From the NCBI GenBank assembly GCA_002336895.1, contig DDFC01000035.1, forward strand, positions 71,741 through 135,740: a stretch of 64,000 nt of DNA, written 5' to 3'. Below, one piece after another: positions 7,291 through 15,743 of the stretch. The notes beneath the pieces were generated by a model. It had not been told where the DNA came from. It worked only from the letters and a program-made list of their open reading frames with translations, and made no database searches. Source of the DNA: Verrucomicrobiaceae bacterium UBA1938. GTDB taxonomy: Bacteria > Verrucomicrobiota > Verrucomicrobiia > Verrucomicrobiales > Verrucomicrobiaceae. A program made the translations under genes and the position numbers. Each line of letters opens with the position of its first letter. Within the stretch, counting starts at the first letter, position 1.

Positions 7291-10200
7291 ATGTCCCTTC
7301 CCCGCCTAGCCCTACGCCATCCGTGGACCGTCATCGTCATCGTCGTGGCGATCCTTCTGGGAGCCTGGCAGGCCAAGGAAAAGATGGCGCGCGATGTCTT
7401 CCCCACGCTGGGCATTCCCACCATCTACGTCGCACAGCCCTACGGCGGCATGGACCCGCTGCAGATGGAGGGCTACCTCACCTACTACTACGAGTACCAC
7501 TTTCTCTACATCGCGGGGATCGAGCACGTGGAGTCCAAGAACATCCAGGGCGCTTCCATCATGAAGCTGCAGTTTCATCCCGGCACCGACATGTCCGCCG
7601 CGCTCTCAGAAACCATCGCGTATGTGAACCGCGCACGCTCATTCATGCCACCGGGCACCCCAGGTGCTTTCGTCACCCGCTTTGATGCAGGCAGCGTGCC
7701 GGTGGGAAACCTCGTCTTCTCCACCGAGAACCCCGCGCGCACCGTGGGCCAGATGCAGGACGCCGCGCTAAACATGGTGCGCCCGCTCTTTGCCACGCTG
7801 CCGGGTGTCTCGGCCCCGCCACCCTTTGGCGGCAGCGCGCGCACCATCTTGATCAATGTGAAGCCGGACCGTCTGCGTGCCTACGGTCTGTCTCCGGATG
7901 ACGTCGTTGCCGCCATGACTGCGGCCAACACCATCAGCCCCAGCGGCAATCTCTCACTGCCCAACAGCTTCCCCATTGTCCCCACCAACGCGGTGGTGAA
8001 GAACATCCAGGATCTCGCCGCCGTGCCGGTGAAAGTTACCGACCAAGGCGCCGTGTATGTGCGCGATCTCGGCGAAGTCAGCGACGGCAGCGACATGATG
8101 TACAGCATCGCCATTGTGAACGGCCGCCGCACCGTGTACATGCCCGTGACCAAGCGCAGCGATGCCTCCACCCTCAGCGTCGTCGAGCTGGTGAAGCAAA
8201 ACCTGCCCAAGTTCAAAGCGGCCTGCCCTGAAGACATCAACGTCACCTTCGAGTTTGATCAAAGCCCCTGGATCATCCGCGCCATCCGCGACCTGGTCAA
8301 AGAAGGCATCCTTGGCGCAGCGCTGACCGGCCTGATGGTGCTGCTCTTTCTGCGGGATTTGCGCAGCGCCTTCATCGTCGTGCTGAACATCCCCATCGCC
8401 ATCGCGGCCGCCGTGCTCGCCCTGTGGATCGGCGGCTACACCATCAATCTCATGACCCTCGGCGGCCTGGCGCTCGCCGTCGGCATCTTGGTGGATGAGG
8501 CCACCGTGGAGATCGAAAACATCCACCGCCATCTAAAAATGGGCGGTGGCCGCTCGCTGGCGCGGCTGGTGCTGGACGCCTCGGAGGAAACCATCGGCCC
8601 GCGCTCTCTTTCCATGCTTTGCGTGCTGGCGGTGTTTGTGCCCAGCTTCTTCATGGCTGGCGCGGCCAAGGCTCTCTTCCTGCCGCTGTCTCTCGCCGTA
8701 GGCTTCAGCATGATCGCCTCCTACCTGCTTTCCAGCACGCTGGTGCCGGTGCTGAACATCTGGTGGCACCGTGAGGCATCGAATCGTAGCGAAACCGTCC
8801 CAGTGGCTTTGGCTGCCGCAAGCCGGAAGATCGCGCTGCTTTTCAAGCCCTCCATCGCCCTGCGCCACATCCTTGTGCCAGCCTACCTCGGCGGCGTGGT
8901 CTTCGCCATCAGCATCCTGCTCCCATTCCTCGGCACGGAGATCTTCCCGCAGATCGATGCCGGGCAGCTCCAGCTCCGCCTGCGTGCGCCCACGGCCACG
9001 CGGCTGGAAACCACCGAGCAGATCGCCCTGCGCACGCTGGCTATCCTTGGAGAGGAAACCGGCCCCGACAAAGTCGCCATCAGCATGGGCCTCGTAGGTG
9101 TGCATGCGCCGAACTATCCTGTGAATCTCATCCATCAGTGGAATAGCGGCCCCGAGGAAGCCATCCTGCAAATCCAGCTCAAGGAAGGCAGTGGTGTGGC
9201 CGTGACTCCACTGCGCGAGAAACTGCGCGCCCGCCTCGCTGCCGAGTTCCCGCAGGTGCAGTTCTCCTTTGAGCCTGCGGACATCGTCTCCCGCGTGATG
9301 GCGCTCGGCTCCCCCACGCCGATCGAGGTGGCGGTGGGTGGCAAGGACTTCGCCGCCAGCCGCGCGCATGCCGAGCTGCTCAAGACCAAGCTGGCCACGC
9401 TCAAAGACCTGCGCGATGTGCAGTTCAGCCAGACACTCGACTACCCCAGCGTGGATGTGCAGATCGACCGCGAACGCGCCGGACTGCTCGGCGTGAAGAT
9501 GAGTGATGCCACCCGCAGCCTCGTGGCCGCCACCACCAGCAGCCGCTTCACTGTACCAAACTTTTGGGCGGACACCAAAACGGGCGTCAGCTACTCGCTT
9601 CAGGTACAGGTGCCGCAGCCGCTGATGAAGAGCCTCGAAGACCTGCGCAACGTACCCGTGACCGCGCAGAACCGCCCTCCTGTGCCGCTGCGAAACATCG
9701 CCAAAGTCACCGAAGGCAGCGTCATCGGCCAGTATGACCGCTACAACATGGCGCGCACCATTTCCATCACCGCCAATCTGCAGGGCCGCCCTCTCGGCAG
9801 CATCGCGAAAGAGGTGGAAAAAATCATCGCCGCCAATCCCGCACCAGCCGGAGTCAGCGTAGTGCTGCGCGGTCAGGTGCAGCCGCTGAAGGAGCTGCAA
9901 AGCGGCCTGCAGACCGGCCTCCTCATGGCCATCATCACCATCCTCCTGCTGCTCGTGGCCAGCTTCCAAAGTGTGCGCCTCGCTTTCATCGTGCTCACCA
10001 CCATCCCCGCCGCGCTGCTCGGGGTGGTGCTGGCCCTCATGCTCACCGGCACCACACTGAACCTGCAGAGCTTCATGGGCGCCATCATGTCTGTGGGAGT
10101 GGCGGTGGCCAATGCCATCCTGCTCGTCACCTTCGCGCATCGCGCGCAGATGGGTGGTATGAGCAAACGCGACGCCGCGCTGGAGGGAGCCACCTCACGC

Positions 10201-10410
10201 CTGCGCCCCATCCTCATGACCACGCTGGCCATGATCGCGGGCATGATCCCCATGGCCCTCGCACGCTCCCAGACCAGCCCGCTCGCCATCGCCACCATCG
10301 GCGGCCTCGCTCTCGCCACCGTGGCCACACTGCTGGTGCTGCCTGCCGTTTACGCACTGCTCGCATCCCAGACCGCCAAACCCGCTTCGCTGGAACCTCT
10401 CGAATCTTGA
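7291..10410 (+). CDS. RND family efflux pump inner-membrane subunit (AcrB/HAE type)
   Basis: This 1039-residue proton-driven transporter has the duplicated RND layout: one N-terminal membrane helix, a large periplasmic loop, six helices (about residues 330-560), a second loop and the last helix set (about 860-1025). It works with a periplasmic adaptor and a TolC-type channel, both encoded downstream. The helix-4 relay motif reads GILVDEATVEIENI, so the usual Asp-Asp pair of HAE pumps is Asp402-Glu403 here. The protein is short for AcrB but typical of HAE1-like pumps. It heads an operon with a lipoprotein, adaptor, small membrane protein and TolC-like protein. The substrate is unknown. Start ATG at 7291. 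Confidence 0.92.
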   Translation: MSLPRLALRHPWTVIVIVVAILLGAWQAKEKMARDVFPTLGIPTIYVAQPYGGMDPLQMEGYLTYYYEYHFLYIAGIEHVESKNIQGASIMKLQFHPGTDMSAALSETIAYVNRARSFMPPGTPGAFVTRFDAGSVPVGNLVFSTENPARTVGQMQDAALNMVRPLFATLPGVSAPPPFGGSARTILINVKPDRLRAYGLSPDDVVAAMTAANTISPSGNLSLPNSFPIVPTNAVVKNIQDLAAVPVKVTDQGAVYVRDLGEVSDGSDMMYSIAIVNGRRTVYMPVTKRSDASTLSVVELVKQNLPKFKAACPEDINVTFEFDQSPWIIRAIRDLVKEGILGAALTGLMVLLFLRDLRSAFIVVLNIPIAIAAAVLALWIGGYTINLMTLGGLALAVGILVDEATVEIENIHRHLKMGGGRSLARLVLDASEETIGPRSLSMLCVLAVFVPSFFMAGAAKALFLPLSLAVGFSMIASYLLSSTLVPVLNIWWHREASNRSETVPVALAAASRKIALLFKPSIALRHILVPAYLGGVVFAISILLPFLGTEIFPQIDAGQLQLRLRAPTATRLETTEQIALRTLAILGEETGPDKVAISMGLVGVHAPNYPVNLIHQWNSGPEEAILQIQLKEGSGVAVTPLREKLRARLAAEFPQVQFSFEPADIVSRVMALGSPTPIEVAVGGKDFAASRAHAELLKTKLATLKDLRDVQFSQTLDYPSVDVQIDRERAGLLGVKMSDATRSLVAATTSSRFTVPNFWADTKTGVSYSLQVQVPQPLMKSLEDLRNVPVTAQNRPPVPLRNIAKVTEGSVIGQYDRYNMARTISITANLQGRPLGSIAKEVEKIIAANPAPAGVSVVLRGQVQPLKELQSGLQTGLLMAIITILLLLVASFQSVRLAFIVLTTIPAALLGVVLALMLTGTTLNLQSFMGAIMSVGVAVANAILLVTFAHRAQMGGMSKRDAALEGATSRLRPILMTTLAMIAGMIPMALARSQTSPLAIATIGGLALATVATLLVLPAVYALLASQTAKPASLEPLES

Positions 10411-10452
10411 ATCACCGAGGTCCAGCCAGCCACCCGCATCCCACAACCTACC

Positions 10453-10944
10453 ATGAGCCGCCATCCTGTCCGCCGTATCCTCCTGAGCTTGCCGCTGCTC
10501 TCGCTCTTTCTTGGCGCATGCACTCAACCCCAGCCCGTCGAAGCCCGACACCCAACGCGAGGTGTCGTCGAATTTGACGCCCAAGGCATCAAACGTGTAA
10601 TCCTCCGTGCTGGCGAAGCCGCCGAGGCCACAGCCACCGTCAGCGAAGCCACAACCGCCCCCCCAGTGATCAAAATTTCTGCCCGTCCCGCCGGCGGTGC
10701 CGCTGGCTACCACCCCGCAGATCCGCACTGGCGCGAGACACCCGCCGCAGCTTGGGGCATGGACTTCGCCGCCAGCCGCTTTGGTAGCACCCTCGTCATC
10801 TCCACCAAGAACGAGATCAGCTACATCCACCACCAGTACCGGCTGAAGGACATCCAAATTATTCTTCCCTCCAAATCTCTCCGCTTCATCCGCCTGTCCC
10901 GCCAGCTAAACGGCGACGGCGCTCCAGACCTCTCCCGCCCCTGA
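10453..10944 (+). CDS. Putative lipoprotein in the RND operon
   Basis: This 163-residue protein has a clear lipobox, LFLGAC, after a hydrophobic signal peptide, so mature processing at C23 and membrane anchoring are predicted. The body contains no motif I recognise. The pattern VEFDAQGIKRVILRAGEAAEA followed by a hydrophilic domain rich in beta-type segments resembles small adhesin-like beta domains, but that is speculation. It lies 42 bases after the RND pump and 88 bases before the adaptor gene, so it is probably co-transcribed and may be an accessory of this pump. Confidence 0.7.
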   Translation: MSRHPVRRILLSLPLLSLFLGACTQPQPVEARHPTRGVVEFDAQGIKRVILRAGEAAEATATVSEATTAPPVIKISARPAGGAAGYHPADPHWRETPAAAWGMDFAASRFGSTLVISTKNEISYIHHQYRLKDIQIILPSKSLRFIRLSRQLNGDGAPDLSRP

Positions 10945-11032
10945 TTCATCCGCCGCTCGGTGGAGTGACGACGCCCCATCGCCACTTTGTGCCCAGCCAT
11001 CACCTATCTTGCGCCCCACCATCCAATCCCCC

Positions 11033-12013
11033 ATGCGTCTCCTGCTTTTCCTTCTCCTCGCTTCCGCCGCATCCGGTCTCGACCTTCCCGCCGCGAAGCC
11101 TTCCACCGGCACCATCCACCGCTGGGTCTCCTTGCCCGCTACGCTTGCCCCATGGCAGCAGGTAATGCTTCACGCCAAGGTCACCGGCTACATCGCGGCC
11201 ATCAGCGTGGATAAAGGCGACTCCGTCAAATCCGGTCAGGTCATCGCGCGCATTGAGGTGCCGGAGCTCCAGGCCGATCTCGCCAAATCGAAAGCTGAAG
11301 TCAACGCCGCCAGCATCGAGGTAAAGCGCATGCACGAGGCCCGCGCCAAATCCCCCGATCTGGTGCTGCCGCAAATCATCGATGAACTGGAGGCCAAGCT
11401 GGCGATCTCCAAGGCAGGCATGGAGCGCATCACCACACTGCTCGCGTTTGCCGAGATCAAAGCTCCCTTTGATGGCATCGTCACCGCACGTCATGTGGAT
11501 GCCGGCGCCCTCGTCACCGCCAACACCAGCAAGATCGTCGAGATCGTCGATGCCAGCACGCTGCGCCTGCAGATTCCTGTCACTGAAATGGAGACCTCGC
11601 TCGTCGCCGTGGGCAAACCCGTCAAAGCCCAGATCGATGCCAGCGGCCCCGCGCCCGTGGAGGCCAGCATCTCCCGCATCGCCTACGCGCTCGATCCTGC
11701 CACCCGCACCATGCTGGCCGAGGCCGACCTGAAAAACGCCGAACTCAAACTCCGCCCCGGCATGTACGCCATGGCCAAGATCGCCGTGGAAAAGCACGAC
11801 AACGCCACCCTCATCCCCGTGGCCGGACTGGTGATGGAAAAGACCAATGCCTTCGTCTTCAAACACGTGGACGGCAAAGCCATCAAGACCGCCGTAAAAC
11901 CTGGCTTCAACGACGGCACGAATGTCGAGATCCCCGAGCTTAAAGCCGAAGACGTGATCCTCCTGCCCGGCACCACGCTGCTGACGGACAAGCAGGCAGT
12001 CACTGTGAAATAA
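11033..12013 (+). CDS. RND efflux periplasmic adaptor (MFP family)
   Basis: This 326-residue membrane fusion protein bridges the RND pump and the outer-membrane channel. It begins with a cleavable signal peptide rather than a lipobox. The barrel-sandwich half VTGYIAAISVDKGDSVKSGQ (about residues 53-72) is followed by an unusually short helical hairpin. The second lipoyl half lies at FDGIVTARHVDAGALVTA, with beta-barrel and membrane-proximal domains after that. The ATG at 11033 was chosen over an in-frame codon at 11009 because it starts the signal peptide. The gene sits third in the efflux operon. Confidence 0.9.
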   Translation: MRLLLFLLLASAASGLDLPAAKPSTGTIHRWVSLPATLAPWQQVMLHAKVTGYIAAISVDKGDSVKSGQVIARIEVPELQADLAKSKAEVNAASIEVKRMHEARAKSPDLVLPQIIDELEAKLAISKAGMERITTLLAFAEIKAPFDGIVTARHVDAGALVTANTSKIVEIVDASTLRLQIPVTEMETSLVAVGKPVKAQIDASGPAPVEASISRIAYALDPATRTMLAEADLKNAELKLRPGMYAMAKIAVEKHDNATLIPVAGLVMEKTNAFVFKHVDGKAIKTAVKPGFNDGTNVEIPELKAEDVILLPGTTLLTDKQAVTVK

Positions 12014-12043
12014 GCCTCTTGCCGTTAGTCCACCGCGCATTCC

Positions 12044-12451
12044 ATGACAAAAACGAATCACAGAAAAAGCCGCTGGTGGATCGATTGCATAATGATGCTT
12101 GTGATCGCGGCCTGCACGTTTTGCATACTGCTTCTCGGCGGACATAGCATTGCTTTTGTATGGCAGGTTTTTGCAGAACGTCCTGCGGATGTCTTTTTCT
12201 CCCCCTTCGGTCAACCCTTATGGGCAGCCTTGTTGCTGCCAGCATCATCATTTCTACCTTTCAAAGCGGCGGCTGTTCTTCGTTGGTTATGCTTGTTGCT
12301 GTTAGTCGGGTTTTTCATTTTCATTTCCATGATGACAGAAAAACCTGATTGGACGTTTGCAACCGCAAGCCCCTTGATGATCGCCTCCATCATCCAGCTT
12401 GTGAGAACGATTCGACTCCAACGGCATTCACACACTCCAGCCTCCTCATAA
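12044..12451 (+). CDS. Small membrane protein between adaptor and TolC genes
   Basis: This 135-residue protein has a basic N terminus and hydrophobic segments at about residues 13-38 (CIMMLVIAACTFCILLLGG), 58-75, 82-100 (LRWLCLLLLVGFFIFISMM) and a weaker one near 108-122. I do not recognise a family. Its base composition is clearly lower in GC than the adaptor before it and the TolC gene after it, which hints at later insertion. The stop codon is one base before the ATG of the TolC-like gene, so translation of the two may be coupled. A role in the efflux system is possible only by position. Confidence 0.65.
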   Translation: MTKTNHRKSRWWIDCIMMLVIAACTFCILLLGGHSIAFVWQVFAERPADVFFSPFGQPLWAALLLPASSFLPFKAAAVLRWLCLLLLVGFFIFISMMTEKPDWTFATASPLMIASIIQLVRTIRLQRHSHTPASS

Positions 12452-12452
12452 C

Positions 12453-13775
12453 ATGAAAATTTCAAGGCTCGCGTCATCTTTCATTCATCATTTGGCTCTG
12501 CTCTTTTTCACGGCCTCCCTCCACGCCGCCGAGCCCGCTCCCTCCTTCGTCGATCTGCGCACTGTCATGCGCCTCGCAGGTGCGAACAACGACGAGATCC
12601 AGCTCGCGCGTGCGAAGCACGATGAAGCCGTGGCGGAGTCAAAGCAGGCCTGGCAGCGCTTCTGGCCGGCCCTGAGCATTGGTGCCGGGTATCGCGGACA
12701 TGAGGGCCGCCTGCAGGACATTCTGGGCAATGTGTACAACGTGAACAAGCAGTCCTACAATGTGGGCACGGGCGTCGTGATCGACTGGTCGCCGGGAGAC
12801 ATCTACTACTCCGCACTGGCCGCCAAGCAGCGCGCCCTTGCAGCGCAGCATCTGGCGGAGAAAGCACGGATCGACATCCTGACGCAGTCGGTGGAACGCT
12901 ACTACGACCTGCTCGCCACCGAGGCCATGCTTACCATCATCGCCGAGGATCTGGTGATCACCGAAGACTACGGCAAGCAGCTCGAAGGAGCCGTGACCGC
13001 AGGCACCGCCTTCCGCGCTGATCTGCTGCGTGTGAAGTCGCAGGTCAGCCGTGCCAAGCTGGCCATCCGCCAGGGACAGGAGCAGCGGGATCTCGCCATG
13101 GCCAAGCTGGCCGAAATCCTCCGTCTCACTCCCGATGCCACGCTGCGCCCTGCCAAGTCCGACCTCGTGCCCGTGAAGATGATGGCCGGCAAAGGCGTGG
13201 CCTCCATGATCTCGCAGGCACAGCAGAGACGCCCGGAAGTGCAGGCCGCCACGGCCATTCACAGCTCCATGGATGCAGAGAAAGACCGCGCGCGCGTGGC
13301 CCCGCTGATCCCCACCGTGCAGGCGGGCTACACCGCAGGCGGACTTGGCGGCGGCCCCAATGTGGGCAACCGCTGGGGCAACTTTGGCAGCCAGCAGGAC
13401 TACTACCTCGGCCTGGGCTGGAAGATCGGCCCCGGCGGCCTCTTTGACACCCAGCGCCAGAAGCTGGCAGATGCCCGCGAAGAGAGCGCCGCGCTGCAAA
13501 CCAGCCAGGTCAAGGCCGCGATCGGCCGTGAAGTCGTCGAAGCCGCCACCCGCGTGCAGTCCTCCAACGATCAGATCAAGATCAATGACGAAGCCGTGGA
13601 TGCCGCCGAGGAAATGACCAAGCTGGCCAAAGAACGCCAAGCCAGCCAGGTGGGCGTGGTGCTCGAGTACCTGCTCGCCCGTGAAGAGCTCACCCGCGCA
13701 CGCCAGAGCCGCGTCGTTGCCGTGACGGAGTACAACAAAGCCCAGCATGCGCTGAAGCGCGCGGTGGGGCAGTGA
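12453..13775 (+). CDS. TolC family outer membrane efflux protein
   Basis: This 440-residue outer-membrane channel of the TolC/OprM type starts with a signal peptide ending near the Ala-rich site HAAEPAPS. Two repeats of the outer membrane efflux domain follow, rich in Ala/Gln/Lys alpha-helical barrel segments, e.g. RVKSQVSRAKLAIRQGQEQ in the first and REELTRARQSRVVAVTEYNK in the second. It completes the tripartite pump with the RND and adaptor proteins encoded upstream. The start ATG at 12453 directly follows the previous stop. It is the last gene of the operon; the methyltransferase begins 61 bases later. Confidence 0.9.
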   Translation: MKISRLASSFIHHLALLFFTASLHAAEPAPSFVDLRTVMRLAGANNDEIQLARAKHDEAVAESKQAWQRFWPALSIGAGYRGHEGRLQDILGNVYNVNKQSYNVGTGVVIDWSPGDIYYSALAAKQRALAAQHLAEKARIDILTQSVERYYDLLATEAMLTIIAEDLVITEDYGKQLEGAVTAGTAFRADLLRVKSQVSRAKLAIRQGQEQRDLAMAKLAEILRLTPDATLRPAKSDLVPVKMMAGKGVASMISQAQQRRPEVQAATAIHSSMDAEKDRARVAPLIPTVQAGYTAGGLGGGPNVGNRWGNFGSQQDYYLGLGWKIGPGGLFDTQRQKLADAREESAALQTSQVKAAIGREVVEAATRVQSSNDQIKINDEAVDAAEEMTKLAKERQASQVGVVLEYLLAREELTRARQSRVVAVTEYNKAQHALKRAVGQ

Positions 13776-13836
13776 GCGGCAAGAATGAAGCGGTGTATCA
13801 GTTGCAGCCATTCGTGACTGCGACAAACTCCCGCCC

Positions 13837-14844
13837 ATGAGCCTGACACCTGACCACATCCTGCAAACCGGCCTCGCCTTCTGGGCCTCCAAGACACTGC
13901 TGAGCGCCGTGGAGATGGAGATCTTCACCGAGCTGGCAAAGCACCCCGGCGACCTCGGCACGTTGCAGGGCCGCATGGGGCTGCATCCGCGTGGCGCGCG
14001 CGATTTCCTCGATGCGCTGGTGGCGCTGAAGTTTCTGCAGCGCAGTGACGACGGCATCTACCGCAACACCCCGGAGACCGATCTCTTCCTCGACAAGGCC
14101 AAGCCCTCCTACATCGGCGGCATCCTGGAGATGGCAAACCACCGCCTCTACCCCTTCTGGGGCAGCCTGACGGAGGCCGTACGCACCGGTGAATCTCAGA
14201 ACGAATCCAAAGGCGGACATGATCCCTTCGCCGCGCTCTACGCAGACCCGGCCAAGCTGAAGGAGTTTCTGCGCGCCATGTCCGGCGTGAGCCGTGGTGC
14301 CAACATGGCCATCGCTCAAAAGTTCCCCTGGGCAAAATACCAGAGCTGCGCAGACATCGGCACCGCGCAGGGAGACCTCGTCACGCAGATTGCATTGGCA
14401 AATCCGCACCTGCAAGGCATCGGCTTTGACCTGCCGGAGGTTGCCCCGATCTTTGAAGACTACGTCGCTGCCAATGGACTGAGCGAACGCGTGAAGTTCT
14501 CCGGAGGCAGCTTCTTCACCGATGAGCTGCCGCAGGCAGATGTGCTGCTGTTTGGCCACATCCTGCACGACTGGAATCAGGACACCAAGCTCATGCTGCT
14601 CAACAAGGCCTACGCCGCACTCCCCGTGGGCGGTGCCGTGGTGGTGTATGACTCCATCATCGACGACGCACGCAAGGAGAACGCCTTTGGCCTGCTCATG
14701 AGCCTGAACATGCTCATCGAGACCCCGGGCGGCTTTGACTACACCGGCGCAGACTGCATCAGCTGGATGCAGGAGGCCGGATTCACCAACTGCCGCGTGG
14801 AGCACCTCGTGGGCCCCGACTCAATGGTGATCGGCATCAAGTGA
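13837..14844 (+). CDS. SAM-dependent O-methyltransferase (hydroxyindole/caffeate OMT-like)
   Basis: This 335-residue protein has the two-part structure of the plant-type O-methyltransferase family: an N-terminal winged-helix dimerisation domain (about residues 10-95, with GRMGLHPRGARDFLDAL) and a C-terminal Rossmann domain. The SAM-binding motif is CADIGTAQGDLVTQIA, followed by the acidic ribose-binding loop GFDLPEV. The segment ADVLLFGHILHDWNQD carries the His-Asp catalytic pattern. Bacterial relatives methylate aromatic or polyketide hydroxyls. It lies downstream of the efflux operon on the same strand. Whether it modifies a compound exported by that pump is only an inference from position. 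Confidence 0.85.
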   Translation: MSLTPDHILQTGLAFWASKTLLSAVEMEIFTELAKHPGDLGTLQGRMGLHPRGARDFLDALVALKFLQRSDDGIYRNTPETDLFLDKAKPSYIGGILEMANHRLYPFWGSLTEAVRTGESQNESKGGHDPFAALYADPAKLKEFLRAMSGVSRGANMAIAQKFPWAKYQSCADIGTAQGDLVTQIALANPHLQGIGFDLPEVAPIFEDYVAANGLSERVKFSGGSFFTDELPQADVLLFGHILHDWNQDTKLMLLNKAYAALPVGGAVVVYDSIIDDARKENAFGLLMSLNMLIETPGGFDYTGADCISWMQEAGFTNCRVEHLVGPDSMVIGIK

Positions 14845-14858
14845 AGCGCCGCCGCACC

Positions 14859-15320
14859 TCAGCGCTCCAGCAGTCCCTTCTTGCGCATCACAATGATCTG
14901 CGGCTGCAGAAAGCCAGCGGGATTGTCCGGCCAGTACGCGCCGTCTTCGATCCACTCGTAAAGGATGTCCACCTCGGAGCCATCCAGCATGAGGCCGTGG
15001 TGCAGACCGGGATGATTTCCGCCGTCTGCCACAGAGGTGAGCAGACGGCTGGCGTAGGGATCTCCGGGCACCACAAAGGCGCGCCCGTACTTCCGCGGCG
15101 CATAGAGACCGCTGCGCTGCACCAGTGAAAGCCCCGCGGGCGGCTGGCTGCCGCTGTGGCATGCCAGGCACCGTGTCTGCAGCAGCGGCTTTACATACTG
15201 CATGAAGTACGAATACCCCGCGATGGCTTCGACAGGATGCGTGGGATCCGTTTTATGAGAGCAGGCGGCCAGCGACCACAATCCCAGGCATAGGCAGAAA
15301 ACAACGGCAAAGCACTTCAT
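14859..15320 (-). CDS. Small c-type cytochrome lipoprotein
   Basis: This 153-residue protein has a lipobox (LWSLAAC, C20) and one haem-binding motif, RCLACHSG (CxxCH near residues 52-56). The spacing after the haem site (LSLVQRSGLY, then VPGDPYASRLLTSV) matches the planctomycete-type cytochrome domain, in which GxP-S-L-ll follows the haem. The end of the protein carries the family LDGSEVDILYEWIEDGAYW segment. It probably acts as an electron carrier anchored in a membrane. It converges with the methyltransferase gene, 14 bases apart, and has no partner gene beside it. Confidence 0.8.
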   Translation of the reverse strand: MKCFAVVFCLCLGLWSLAACSHKTDPTHPVEAIAGYSYFMQYVKPLLQTRCLACHSGSQPPAGLSLVQRSGLYAPRKYGRAFVVPGDPYASRLLTSVADGGNHPGLHHGLMLDGSEVDILYEWIEDGAYWPDNPAGFLQPQIIVMRKKGLLER

Positions 15321-15384
15321 CGCGCAGTGCTAGCCCGCTGCATGCCATCTGTGACGCCGAATGTGCAGGGCCACCAGCCAGTGG

Positions 15385-15666
15385 TTAGTACACTGGCCCC
15401 TTGACAGCCCAGCGTTTGAGGACAAAACCGGGGCCTTTGGCACGCCACTTGGCCACATGCGGGGTGGTGTAGTGCAGGTCAAAGGCAGCCTGGTCCACGT
15501 AGCTTTCGCTCAGGGCGAAGAGATTGGACTGATCATTGTCGCGGCTGACTTCAAAACGGATGCAGCCAGGCTCCAGACGCGATGCAGCGGCGTTTTCGAG
15601 GATGACTTCAAGAAATTCGTCGATCTTCTGTGGATCGATCTCGAGGATGACAATAACGTTGACCAT
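15385..15666 (-). CDS. Antibiotic biosynthesis monooxygenase (ABM/YgiN-like) domain protein
   Basis: This 93-residue protein is a single ABM domain, a dimeric ferredoxin-like fold used in small quinol or heme-related monooxygenases. The start at MVNVIVILEI (ATG at 15666) gives the usual family length; an upstream in-frame extension adds residues with no family match. Visible features are the first strand VIVILEI, the central SRLEPGCIRFEVSRD, and FALSESYVDQAAFDLHYTTPHV, which carries the conserved HxxTPH pattern. The specific reaction is unknown. The gene is monocistronic and divergent from the leucine-rich repeat gene. Confidence 0.85.
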   Translation of the reverse strand: MVNVIVILEIDPQKIDEFLEVILENAAASRLEPGCIRFEVSRDNDQSNLFALSESYVDQAAFDLHYTTPHVAKWRAKGPGFVLKRWAVKGPVY

Positions 15667-15743
15667 GATCGCAAGAGAGAGGCGATTTTTGCTGAACATG
15701 CAACCTGCGTTCTACGTATCATGCCCTTAGCCTTCCCCCAGCC

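Noticed and set aside
8533..10140. Long minus-strand ORF of about 535 codons opposite the RND pump
   Set aside because: It lies wholly antisense to a gene with clear domain structure; its translation is His/Gly/Glu/Ala-rich without any family motif, as expected from GC-rich shadow frames.
11000..12214. Minus-strand ORF over the adaptor gene
   Set aside because: Antisense shadow; low complexity with Gly/His/Asp bias and no recognisable domain.
12639..14057. Minus-strand ORF across the TolC and methyltransferase genes
   Set aside because: Antisense to two well supported genes and no motif.
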